DNA of 5,698 bases from Candidatus Kaiserbacteria bacterium (GCA_002401495.1 NVTG01000094.1:1-5698), one strand, 5' to 3'; counted from the stretch's first letter, positions 1 to 5,443 are shown. The notes: a model not told the origin generated them from the sequence alone. Program-made: numbers and translations.

Positions 1-916
1 CATCCGGCTGCCAAAAAGTAACAGGATCCACCTGTTTCATGGCGCCCCTGGTATTGGTGGTAACCAATTGGTGCAATTCGCGCACATCGGCCTGAACCAT
101 TTCGCCGGTGCCAATGCCATAGGGGTCGGTGCCATCCGGCATCAAACGCCCAACGATATAGGGAAATTCGTGATAACCGCTTTCGCGCAATAACGCCTGG
201 TCTTCTTCTAATATCCAGGCCGACATGAAGCGCATATTTTTAGCGCCCATATGCCGCGGGTTAAATATTTTGCGCTCGCGACAAATTTCAATCACCCTAA
301 ATTTTTGATCCGGGGATGAACTGGCCGCCTGTTTCACTGACTTAGGCATATGGCCAAAATCAGATAGGATCTGATGCGGGGTCATATCATAAAAACGATA
401 GATACCATTATGCCGGCCAATATGATCGGTGGTTAGATAGCATTCGCGAAACGGCAAAAACTCATAACGATACAAAAGCCCGCCCGGCTCTGTTTCCAGC
501 TTGAAAATGCCGGTGCCAAAGGCTTGTTCTGATTTGAACATATTGACGATCGCCGTGTCATAACCGGATCCGGCCGCATAACGGCCGTTGAAAATAACTG
601 TGGTCAGTATCTTTTCCAGATATTCCTTAACCGGCTGCCAATCGGCCAATTCCGGATCATCCTGAAAACCAATGGTGTGCCAAATACTGTTGCGCGGCGT
701 TATGCCCACATACATGATGGCGACGGCCCGATCCAATGCCTGCCAGGCGGTCGAATCGCGCATTAATTTTTTAAAGGTGGAGGGTCGCTGGCCAGTGGCA
801 AAGCCTTGCTGGCGCGGCCACATGCGCATTGCAATATCGTCATAATCAGCATTAAACGGACTGCGGGCATTTCTCGCCGCCTCCGCATCACTGATCAAAG
901 CCACAACATCAACCAT
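1..916 (-). CDS. Podovirus-type head-to-tail connector (portal) protein, N-terminal part
   Basis: The frame is open for 305 codons from ATG at 916 to the left edge, so the C-terminal part is missing; the family is usually well over 450 residues. Portal proteins form the ring at one capsid vertex through which the terminase pumps DNA and to which the short tail attaches. Visible family traits are VGITPRNSIW (about 70-79; the family has a similar L.G.LTPP..PWF block), EQAFGTGIFKLE (130-141), a MTPHQILSDFG segment (178-188), and FPYIVGRLMPDG followed by YGIGTGEMVQADVRELHQLV (251-285). The last segment matches the hallmark YGRxPxMDALPDxxxLN of the Head-tail_con family (Pfam PF12236). The gene starts 3 nt after the stop of the preceding small gene; a GGGGGC tract about 8 nt upstream may be the ribosome site. 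Family assignment is from recalled motifs; the match is strong. Confidence 0.87.
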   Translation of the reverse strand, partial: MVDVVALISDAEAARNARSPFNADYDDIAMRMWPRQQGFATGQRPSTFKKLMRDSTAWQALDRAVAIMYVGITPRNSIWHTIGFQDDPELADWQPVKEYLEKILTTVIFNGRYAAGSGYDTAIVNMFKSEQAFGTGIFKLETEPGGLLYRYEFLPFRECYLTTDHIGRHNGIYRFYDMTPHQILSDFGHMPKSVKQAASSSPDQKFRVIEICRERKIFNPRHMGAKNMRFMSAWILEEDQALLRESGYHEFPYIVGRLMPDGTDPYGIGTGEMVQADVRELHQLVTTNTRGAMKQVDPVTFWQPD

Positions 917-919
917 TGA

Positions 920-1147
920 TTAAGCCCCCAAGGGCGAACTGGCGCCAAGCAGGGTGGCGGCCGCATTTGACGTATTGGCCGCGGTTGTTACCCCTTCGGC
1001 GCCGTTAAGCAGCGTCGTGGCCGGGTTGGTTTTGCGCTTTTTCTTTTTCTTGGCGGCTTCTCTGGCGGCGGCCGTATCATCGATAACGGGCGGCGGCGCC
1101 GGTGCCGGCACCGGGGCCGGCATAGCCGGTGAGGATGCGCCGCACAT
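920..1147 (-). CDS. Small Pro/Ala- and Lys-rich phage protein preceding the portal gene
   Basis: This 75-residue protein has three zones: a Pro/Ala/Val-rich N-terminus ending in PPPVIDDTAAAREA (about 18-31), a basic KKKKKRK cluster (34-40), and a tail with TTLLNGAEGV and TLLGASSPLGA. The layout resembles small proteins that recur beside portal genes in podovirus-like phages and prophages, which have PPPxxDDxAxxxA, then a basic Arg/Lys stretch, then T.LTGG.G and a C-terminal TLLG. I recognise this pattern from memory and know no function for it. No membrane segment or signal peptide is visible and most of the chain looks disordered. Its ATG overlaps the TAA of the preceding gene by one base (TAATG), which suggests coupled translation, and its own stop is 3 nt before the portal start. 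The simple composition makes spurious opposite-strand frames here; the overlap pattern favours this strand. Confidence 0.72.
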   Translation of the reverse strand: MCGASSPAMPAPVPAPAPPPVIDDTAAAREAAKKKKKRKTNPATTLLNGAEGVTTAANTSNAAATLLGASSPLGA

Positions 1148-1461
1148 TAGCGGCTGACCCCTAGACGATAGCCGGTCACTTTGCCCTTGGAATCACGGGC
1201 CGGGATAGGCTCGGTCGGACCTGGCACAAAAGTGACGGCCTCGGCCAAGTCCCATTGGCCATTGTTATTTTGCATTTCGGTCGAAACCTGAACCAAGCAG
1301 CCAGTGCCGACAAACATTGCCTTGGTGAATTTACGCCACTTCAAACCATCTTCTGTAATGCCGCTGGCGCTACACAAACATTTCCAGGCATCCGGATCCC
1401 CGAAGCTTTCTAGAATATCTTTCGATTGGCCTGGGGATTTCTTGGCTGACGGACCGGACAT
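1147..1461 (-). CDS. Small conserved phage protein of unknown function
   Basis: A 104-residue protein. The start is placed at ATG 1461 because a good Shine-Dalgarno site, GAGGTG, lies 6 nt upstream of it; an in-frame GTG at 1470 is part of that site and is unlikely to be the start. The N-terminus is Ser/Lys/Pro rich. The core holds WRKFTKAM (42-49), GCLVQVSTEMQ (54-64) and AEAVTFVPG (73-81). I recall similar small prophage proteins with a TKA(L/M)..xxGxxVQVTT block followed by AEAxTFVPG, encoded near the portal or terminase, but no function is known to me. The two cysteines at 28 and 30 plus Cys55 do not make a clear metal site. It is first after the plus-strand interruption, so its promoter probably lies in the AT-rich region 1470-1650, unless transcription continues from the terminase genes. 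Its stop overlaps the next start as TAATG. Confidence 0.78.
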   Translation of the reverse strand: MSGPSAKKSPGQSKDILESFGDPDAWKCLCSASGITEDGLKWRKFTKAMFVGTGCLVQVSTEMQNNNGQWDLAEAVTFVPGPTEPIPARDSKGKVTGYRLGVSR

Positions 1462-1651
1462 TGGCGACACCTCACAAATAAATTGAATTTATGGGGTGGA
1501 TACTAACCAGTTGTTATTAAATAATAAATAAACGTTTAAAGCTGATCTTTTAACGATTAACGTTTAAAGTTAAAGATAAAATGAAAGGCCCTAGTCAGAT
1601 TCAACCAAATAGTGTAGTCCTTATTAATACTTAAATTTTGGGGGGAAACCA
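1462..1651. promoter_or_regulatory. AT-rich divergent intergenic region
   Basis: This 190-bp region separates a minus-strand gene (start 1461) from a plus-strand gene (start 1652), so it should contain promoters for the plus-strand gene and perhaps for the portal-proximal minus-strand genes. It is far richer in A and T than the flanking genes. It contains a near-palindromic AT segment at 1514-1527, the three-element array at 1533-1569, and weak minus-10-like hexamers such as ATTAAT near 1624. I cannot fix a promoter: no good TTGACA/TATAAT pair with 16-18 bp spacing is obvious on the plus strand. Confidence 0.55.
1533..1569. promoter_or_regulatory. Operator-like array: three 9-bp elements with 5-bp spacers
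   Basis: CGTTTAAAG occurs at 1533-1541 and again at 1561-1569. Between them, at 1547-1555, is CTTTTAACG, which on the other strand reads CGTTAAAAG and matches the element at 8 of 9 positions. The spacers are CTGAT and ATTAA, both exactly 5 bp, so elements repeat every 14 bp in the order forward, reverse, forward. The first and third share 11 bases (AACGTTTAAAG). Regular spacing and alternating orientation in a divergent intergenic region are typical of a regulator binding site. The regulator is not in the window. The region is AT-rich, so chance similarity is not excluded, but the exact spacing is hard to ignore. Confidence 0.5.
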
Positions 1652-1882
1652 ATGAAAAGTAATATCAATTTAGATGATGTTTGCGAAAATGAAATATCCG
1701 TACCAGCCAACGAAGACGAAAAGATACCTGTTTGCGGGGCTTGTGATAGCAAAGATATTGTCACCGAGGCTCTAGCCGTTTGGAAAAATGGTAGATGGGT
1801 TGTGGATTTTGCCGAAGCTATGGACTGTGAATGCAGGGCTTGCGACGAAAGGGTGTTTATTAAGTGGGCTTACCCAAAATAA
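1652..1882 (+). CDS. Small protein with two CxxC knuckles (putative zinc ribbon), on the opposite strand
   Basis: A 76-residue protein and the only well-supported plus-strand gene here. The first half is acidic (DD, ENE, EDE). Cys28-Gly-Ala-Cys31 and Cys61-Arg-Ala-Cys64 form two CxxC knuckles, with further cysteines at 11 and 59; a zinc-ribbon fold is inferred. The block between them, with WKNGRWVVDF (44-53), resembles small phage and bacterial proteins that have CxxCxSxxV...A.W....W......C..C, whose role is unknown to me. The start is supported by a run of six G (1640-1645) 6 nt upstream of the ATG. Codons are more AT-rich than in the packaging genes. It is divergent from the gene on its left and convergent with the gene on its right, leaving only 12 nt between the two stops. 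This suggests an independently expressed accessory gene (moron-like) with its own promoter. Confidence 0.75.
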   Translation: MKSNINLDDVCENEISVPANEDEKIPVCGACDSKDIVTEALAVWKNGRWVVDFAEAMDCECRACDERVFIKWAYPK

Positions 1883-1889
1883 GGGTGGT

Positions 1890-1927
1890 TTTTTCTAAAT
1901 TTCACCATCTTCAATTTCCTCTTTATT
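1890..1927. repeat. 38-bp imperfect direct repeat, copy A
   Basis: Matches 2309-2346 at 35 of 38 positions without gaps. The copy covers the last codons and the stop of the minus-strand gene ending at 1895 and encodes the tail NKEEIEDGEI plus TAG. The three differences are single bases: two alter or keep codons in the tail (Ile for Asn; a silent Gly codon change) and one lies in the flanking Asn codon, also silent. Similarity falls off quickly on both sides. Confidence 0.85.
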
Positions 1928-2104
1928 TTCTGGGGTTGTCGCTAAAAAGGCCAAAGCCTCAGTGATATTTGAAAAAGCAAATTCATCCGGATAGCAAGCA
2001 TTGCCGCCACCCTGAATTCTACGGGCTCTGTCGTAACCTTCCACCACAACCCCGGCGACTGCGCGTCTGATATGCACTTCCGCGTATTTATCCATTTGGC
2101 TCAT
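1895..2104 (-). CDS. Small phage protein of unknown function with acidic EDGEI tail
   Basis: The start chosen is ATG 2104, giving 69 residues. This ATG overlaps the TGA of the preceding gene as ATGA, and AAGGA lies 9-10 nt upstream. An in-frame ATG at 2149 would add 15 residues but would sit deep inside the preceding gene without a clear ribosome site. The sequence begins MSQMDKYAEVHIRRAVAG and continues with EGYDRARRI (22-30), a Gly-rich QGGGNACYPDEFAF segment (31-44), SNITEALAFL (45-54) and the charged tail NKEEIEDGEI. I do not recognise the family. It is likely a small soluble protein with helices at both ends; no membrane segment is seen. Its tail is almost the same as that of the GNAT-like protein encoded two genes upstream. 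It is the last gene before the plus-strand interruption. Confidence 0.7.
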   Translation of the reverse strand: MSQMDKYAEVHIRRAVAGVVVEGYDRARRIQGGGNACYPDEFAFSNITEALAFLATTPENKEEIEDGEI

Positions 2105-2274
2105 TTGTCGGCTTCCTTTGGTTTCGCTTGCATTTCTTGCGTGTTCCATTGCAAAAGGCCATGGGAAAATTCCGGGTTTTCTTCTTCGATCACTTTGGCA
2201 TATGCCCTCACAGCGGCCCGGCTGGCCTTGGCGTAAATGTCCTGGCCACGCGGCTTCAGGACAAAGTATTTCAT
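2101..2274 (-). CDS. Small phage protein, MKYFVLKP type, unknown function
   Basis: The start is placed at ATG 2274, giving 57 residues beginning MKYFVLKPRG. Upstream in-frame GTG 2292 and ATG 2289 would add MMTGLI and cannot be excluded: GGCGG lies about 7 nt before 2289, while 2274 has no obvious Shine-Dalgarno site. I prefer 2274 because I recall small phage proteins that begin MKYFVLKP(K/R)G.D.YA.ASR.AMR.YA and continue with ENPE, which this one matches closely (QDIYAKASRAAVRAYAKVIEEENPEF, described in pieces: DIYAKASRA, VRAYAKVI, EEENPE). It is basic in the middle, with a polar C-terminal end (KPKEADK). Function is unknown; such genes lie among packaging or portal genes. It follows the GNAT-like gene by 39 nt and overlaps the next gene by 4 nt. 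Confidence 0.75.
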   Translation of the reverse strand: MKYFVLKPRGQDIYAKASRAAVRAYAKVIEEENPEFSHGLLQWNTQEMQAKPKEADK

Positions 2275-2308
2275 AATTAAGCCGGTCATCACTCGACCGC
2301 CACGGGGG

Positions 2309-2346
2309 TTTTTCTAAATTTCGCCATCTTCATTTTCCTCTTTGTT
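2309..2346. repeat. 38-bp imperfect direct repeat, copy B
   Basis: Partner of 1890-1927, 419 bp away and in the same orientation. It covers the end of the GNAT-like gene and encodes NKEENEDGEI plus the TAG stop, with five T following on the plus strand side. Both copies thus end their genes at the same codon. Confidence 0.85.
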
Positions 2347-2871
2347 GTAACGTTGCATGAAACTATCGCCTCTAAACCAGACAAACCGGTAAAAGGTTTC
2401 ACCATTTATGCCCCAATTGCAGATTTCGCCGCCTTGCAAGGTGTCCGGATCTTCATGCTCCACATGGGCGCCAAAATAGCGCAGCCATCGATGCGCCTGG
2501 TGGTGACCCTCGATCGACAGACATTCCACCCGGTTGGCACCAACTTCATAAAGTGCGGGCCCCAAAGCCTCACGCGCCTGCTTGGTGACCATCCGCGCCA
2601 CCTGGCCCCAGCGATCGGTCGCCAGCATCCAGACAATCCAGACGCCGGGGTGCAGCTGCCAGGCGCCCCAGGTGGCCACCGGATGGCGCCCGCCCAACTC
2701 GCCCTTAACCACGGCCACATAGGAAAAAGTCGCCACTTGGGTGATGATATGCGCCATCCCCGGCACGCCTTCAGGTGGGCATGTGGCATCTAATTCCCGT
2801 TGGTCGCATTGGCGCAGATTGGCCAAAATATAACTAACGTCGCGCGGCGTGGCGGTGATGATTTCACTCAT
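2314..2871 (-). CDS. GNAT-fold phage protein, T7 gp13-like (DUF2833 type)
   Basis: A 185-residue protein. From MSEIITATPRDVSYILANLR the pattern follows the family PF11090 (T7 gp13-like), which opens with RPAT..D..YLA..LR..D..E. Then come VATWGAWQLHPG (65-76), WMLATDRW (81-88, the family's WMLGTD block), LYEVGANRVECLSIEG (107-122) and HRWLRYFGAHVEHED (127-141), which resembles the N..HIRWLKWLGF end of GNAT proteins. T7 gp13 is needed for virion assembly, and some relatives are annotated as acetyltransferases; which applies here is unknown. A clear acetyl-CoA pyrophosphate loop (Q/RxxGxG/A) is not evident, so catalysis is doubtful. The start overlaps the terminase stop as ATGA, giving coupled translation with only a weak ribosome site. 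The C-terminal NKEENEDGEI lies beyond the fold and is shared with the 69-aa protein downstream. Confidence 0.8.
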   Translation of the reverse strand: MSEIITATPRDVSYILANLRQCDQRELDATCPPEGVPGMAHIITQVATFSYVAVVKGELGGRHPVATWGAWQLHPGVWIVWMLATDRWGQVARMVTKQAREALGPALYEVGANRVECLSIEGHHQAHRWLRYFGAHVEHEDPDTLQGGEICNWGINGETFYRFVWFRGDSFMQRYNKEENEDGEI

Positions 2872-4391
2872 GTCATACCAATCTGATCATCGGTCATAAC
2901 CGATGTTTGACTTAAATATTTTTGTGTTTCGGCCGTTTGCTGGCCGCGGTGCAGATAGCTGGCCATGCCGCCGCCGCCCAACATGCCATTTTGCAAGGCA
3001 TCCATCGGGTGGGATGATTCATTCTTTGCCGGCTTCTCGGCATAGGTGGCATGGCCACCGATCACATGTTTTTTATAATGATAGCCACTATTGAAACCCT
3101 TGCGCAAGTTGGGGCATTCAGGTGATAGCAAAAAGCCAGGCTCGCCCATGATATCGGTTTTGAGCGCCTTGTTGATCACGCCCAAGCGCAGGGTCAAATC
3201 ATTGTTGCCAGGTGCGGCCGTCCAATTGATATTCATTGCCCGCTGAATCAAATCCATCCAGCTGTCGTGGCTGGTTTCATTGCCATGGTCGGTCGCCGGA
3301 TCGCCAAAGGCTTCAAATTCGTAATTATGCCAACCCCAATCGCGGATCTTGATCATGGCCAACTCGCCGGCATCTTCGGCAATCGCCCCTTCCATGCAAA
3401 TCTCTTTCAAAATCCCCCATTGGCCATTGGCCAGTTGTTGCATGAAGATCAAGGCAGGCGTCCGGCCACCGTCGCCGCCGATGGTAATTTTACGCGTCGG
3501 GTCAACTTGGATCGGATTCTTGGCCACATGGCGACTATCGCGGAAGTTTTTAAACACTGGCTTGCCGTCCCTGGCATAACCAGGCTCGTTCATAATCATC
3601 CGCTGGATCAACCAATCGGCATCCATGATTTCCGGATCATCGAGCATTTCCTCGACTTCCATTTCGTAATAACGATCTGGTAAGTTCTCGACATTTTCGG
3701 CCGCCGGGTTGAGGATATAACTGCCGTCTTCCAGCTTGATCATGCCGCCCGGTTGGCGGAAGGTCATATGGTTTTTGCGCTTCTTGATGAAGAAACGTTT
3801 CCAGGCCCAATTTTCAACATCGGGCGCGTTCATATCCAAAATCACCCCGTACCAGCTGGCGCCGCCATGCAGCTTGGATGGGTAACGCCCGCACCGTTTC
3901 CGGATGGCGTTTAACACTTCTTCAGATAATAAATCAGCCTCGTTGATATAGGCCCCGGTAATCTCCAACCCCTTGGTCACACTCTCAACCGAATGATCGC
4001 CAAGCCCGACAAACATCAAATGCAAATGCACCGTCGTGCCGTCGCCGGCCGGGTGATCGAATTCGATAAAATGTTCGCCCGGCGGCCCGGCGTGCCATTC
4101 GCCCATTTCTTTGGGAAACCAGGTATGCCACGTCAACAGGGCTGATTTTTTAATTTGCTCGTAGGTATCGCGAATAATCAGATAGCGGGAATAACGCACC
4201 CCATCCACCGGGCTGGGACGCTGCCTGATCGCCTTGATCATTATATCCCAGCAACAGACCGATGTTTTACCGGACCCATAAGGCCCCATGATCATGCGCA
4301 CATTGGCCGTCGATTTCAGGAAGCTGGCCGATATAGCGCCCGGCGGTTTGTATTTCATATCAACGATGCGTTTGGTTTGAGACTTAGCCAT
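2868..4391 (-). CDS. terL: Terminase large subunit
   Basis: ATP-driven packaging motor and nuclease of 507 residues; it cuts concatemeric DNA and pumps it through the portal. ATG 4391 is chosen because AAGGGGG lies 8 nt upstream; an in-frame TTG 4418 and ATG 4409 would only add residues coded by that G-rich stretch. ATPase domain: Walker A GPYGSGKT (36-43), RYLIIRDTYEQIKKSALLTW (69-88, a typical terminase segment), Walker B region GLEITGAYINEADLL with Asn150-Glu151 (here N precedes the catalytic E, as in many podovirus-type terminases), and motif III LDMNAPD (185-191). Nuclease domain: IGGDGG with Asp307, FGDPATDHGNE with Asp364, and SSHPMDALQ with Asp464, the expected acidic triad. The C-terminus ends after a Gly-rich GMLGGGG. 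It overlaps the small-subunit gene by 8 bp and the GNAT-like gene by 4 bp. All key motifs are present, so it looks functional. Confidence 0.95.
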   Translation of the reverse strand: MAKSQTKRIVDMKYKPPGAISASFLKSTANVRMIMGPYGSGKTSVCCWDIMIKAIRQRPSPVDGVRYSRYLIIRDTYEQIKKSALLTWHTWFPKEMGEWHAGPPGEHFIEFDHPAGDGTTVHLHLMFVGLGDHSVESVTKGLEITGAYINEADLLSEEVLNAIRKRCGRYPSKLHGGASWYGVILDMNAPDVENWAWKRFFIKKRKNHMTFRQPGGMIKLEDGSYILNPAAENVENLPDRYYEMEVEEMLDDPEIMDADWLIQRMIMNEPGYARDGKPVFKNFRDSRHVAKNPIQVDPTRKITIGGDGGRTPALIFMQQLANGQWGILKEICMEGAIAEDAGELAMIKIRDWGWHNYEFEAFGDPATDHGNETSHDSWMDLIQRAMNINWTAAPGNNDLTLRLGVINKALKTDIMGEPGFLLSPECPNLRKGFNSGYHYKKHVIGGHATYAEKPAKNESSHPMDALQNGMLGGGGMASYLHRGQQTAETQKYLSQTSVMTDDQIGMT

Positions 4392-5052
4392 CCCCCCGAC
4401 CCCCTTCATCCCGTTCAATCACCTCGATCGATCCCAAATCGATAATGTCGCCGTCGTCTTCTGTGCCGGTGATAAACTCGGCCAGGGCATGATCGGCAAT
4501 AATCGTGATCGATGGCCGTTGATCATCCAACTCAATGGCCGTTGGCATTTTTTGATGCACATAAGGGGCGACCTTATCCAGCACGAACAATTTAGCCTTA
4601 AGCGCATCGGCCGGCTTAATGCCCAGGTCCGACGACATTTGCTTAATCCCCAGCGGGTCTTTTGGATTGCGGTTATCCGGATCAATACCCATTTTGAGTA
4701 TCTCCCCCATCCCCTCTAACGGCGATCCATATCGCTCCAAAAACTGATCAATATAAGCTTGGTTAACCTTATTGCGTGATCCTTTAGGGCGGCCCACTTT
4801 GGCCGATGGTTCGCTTGCAGCTGAATTCTCAGAATTTGGGCTTCGGCCTGTGTCGGGCCGGGTAGAGGAGGCAGAGCCGGCCGCTGGGAGGGGGTGCCCC
4901 CCTGAATTTTCGGGGGGGGCCTCATTTGGATTTGCCGCCTCACCAGTTGGCCCGACCTGTGAAATTGCCGCCTCAAGTGATTTGGGCAAGTCGTCGATGT
5001 TGTCGGGCAAAATTGGGCCGTCGTTCTGGTCGCTGTCGTCGTCGTGATTCAT
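4384..5052 (-). CDS. Putative terminase small subunit (DNA-recognition protein)
   Basis: A 222-residue protein whose position just before the large subunit, with an 8-bp overlap, suggests the small terminase, which recognises phage DNA and regulates the motor. Residues 1-85 are acidic then Pro/Ser/Ala/Asn-rich and look disordered. Residues 87-95 read GRPKGSRNK, an AT-hook-like motif common at the start of small-terminase-like phage proteins. The conserved-looking part follows: YIDQFLERYGSPLEGMGEI (100-118) and KAKLFVLDKVAPYVHQKMP (152-170), which fits the pattern of a KA...L..YV.PK segment. The C-terminal third is acidic again. The ATG at 5052 has only a GGC-rich weak ribosome site. Inside the disordered part the coding strand has a run of eight C (4912-4919), then six G, then five C. 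The frame is confirmed by GRPKGSRNK downstream; an alternative overlapping frame (4716-4976) is rejected. The small-terminase role is inferred from context. Confidence 0.75.
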   Translation of the reverse strand: MNHDDDSDQNDGPILPDNIDDLPKSLEAAISQVGPTGEAANPNEAPPENSGGHPLPAAGSASSTRPDTGRSPNSENSAASEPSAKVGRPKGSRNKVNQAYIDQFLERYGSPLEGMGEILKMGIDPDNRNPKDPLGIKQMSSDLGIKPADALKAKLFVLDKVAPYVHQKMPTAIELDDQRPSITIIADHALAEFITGTEDDGDIIDLGSIEVIERDEGGRGDG

Positions 5053-5092
5053 GCCGCCAAAATGGCGCGGCCAAGGTGCGCTTGTCTATAAA

Positions 5093-5112
5093 CGTATAAA
5101 GATCATACTTTA
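5093..5112. promoter_or_regulatory. Site related to the 1533-1569 array
   Basis: AACGTATAAAG at 5091-5101 matches the repeated AACGTTTAAAG of the divergent region at 10 of 11 bases. Here TAAAG (5097-5101) is followed, after six bases, by its inverse CTTTA (5108-5112), echoing the inverted arrangement at the other locus. It lies 40-60 bp upstream of the small terminase start. A shared regulator is an inference. Confidence 0.35.
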
Positions 5113-5120
5113 ATGATGAT

Positions 5121-5145
5121 GGGTTATAATTAATAATTATATCCC
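5121..5145. promoter_or_regulatory. 25-bp near-perfect dyad in the packaging-gene leader
   Basis: The left half is GGGTTATAATTA (5121-5132), the centre is A5133 and the right half is TAATTATATCCC (5134-5145). Eleven of twelve base pairs of the dyad match; only T5124 against T5142 fails. Each strand carries a TATAAT hexamer inside it (plus 5125-5130, minus 5141-5136). GGG/CCC caps make this more than an AT-rich accident. It may be an operator overlapping the promoter, or a recombination or packaging-related site. Confidence 0.55.
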
Positions 5146-5168
5146 GGTGGTCAAAATATGGCGCATTC

Positions 5169-5393
5169 TCAGGCCTTGGCGTGGGCCGTTCCTCGGCTTT
5201 CGTTCCTCGCCTCGACCTGACAGCGGGCTAAGATACTGAAATATAACAAAAGCAACCCGCACCCGCCCCGCTCAAAAATAACCAAACGATTTGGGCGAAG
5301 TTGCACCAGAAGGCCTAAAGTTGGCAGAATATCGATATCAGCCCGGCCAATCCGCCCCGGCCTGCGTCGATACCCCAAAGCGATTAAATCCAT
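5169..5393 (-). CDS. Doubtful small frame, 74 codons
   Basis: An ATG-started frame of 74 residues beginning MDLIALGYRRRPGRIGRADI, with a hydrophobic GLLLLYFSILA stretch near 45-56 that could span a membrane. I do not recognise it. No Shine-Dalgarno sequence precedes the ATG, and the C-terminal part (NESRGTAHAKA) has no family look. It would be read towards the small terminase gene. It is listed because the 500-base stretch 5053-5550 otherwise has no gene; it may well be non-coding. Confidence 0.22.
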   Translation of the reverse strand: MDLIALGYRRRPGRIGRADIDILPTLGLLVQLRPNRLVIFERGGCGLLLLYFSILARCQVEARNESRGTAHAKA

Positions 5394-5443
5394 AGTTTTT
5401 AATTACTTGCGACGCCCCGCGGCTGGCAATTTCACCACCATTT

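Larger units (their letters stand above)
5053..5168 (-). promoter_or_regulatory. Leader and candidate promoter of the packaging genes
   Basis: AT-rich leader directly upstream of the small terminase gene. On the minus strand TTGACC (5154-5149) matches the minus-35 consensus at 5 of 6 positions. Seventeen bp further on is AATTAT (5131-5126), and 20 bp further on is a better TATAAC (5128-5123), so the spacing is either good with a weak box or too long with a good one. TATGAT at 5108-5103 is another possible minus-10. A short hairpin, CGCCA-AAA-TGGCG (5055-5067), covers the ribosome-binding area and could dampen initiation. Confidence 0.4.

Noticed and set aside
1883..1900. Possible intrinsic terminator after the plus-strand gene (T-run at 1889-1894)
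   Set aside because: Only a 4-bp ACCC/GGGT stem precedes the T-run, and the T-run belongs to the 38-bp repeat found also at 2309, where there is no such stem.
2406..2789. 127-codon minus-strand frame overlapping the GNAT-like gene in another frame
   Set aside because: Trp/Arg/Pro-rich out-of-frame reading of a GC-rich gene; no recognisable motif.
2353..2793. 146-codon plus-strand frame opposite the GNAT-like gene
   Set aside because: It is the complement of a well-supported gene and shows no family motif.
3267..3683. 138-codon plus-strand frame inside the large terminase gene
   Set aside because: Antisense to the nuclease region of a clear terminase; no independent support.
4716..4976. 86-codon alternative minus-strand frame in the small terminase gene
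   Set aside because: The main frame carries GRPKGSRNK and runs to a correct overlap with the large subunit; this one is a Pro/Gln/Arg-rich shadow, reachable only by slippage.
4772..5047. 91-codon plus-strand frame opposite the small terminase N-terminus
   Set aside because: A shadow of low-complexity GC-rich coding sequence.
5188..5209. GTTCCTCG repeated with a 14-bp period
   Set aside because: Two 8-bp copies only, with no wider pattern; too short to interpret.
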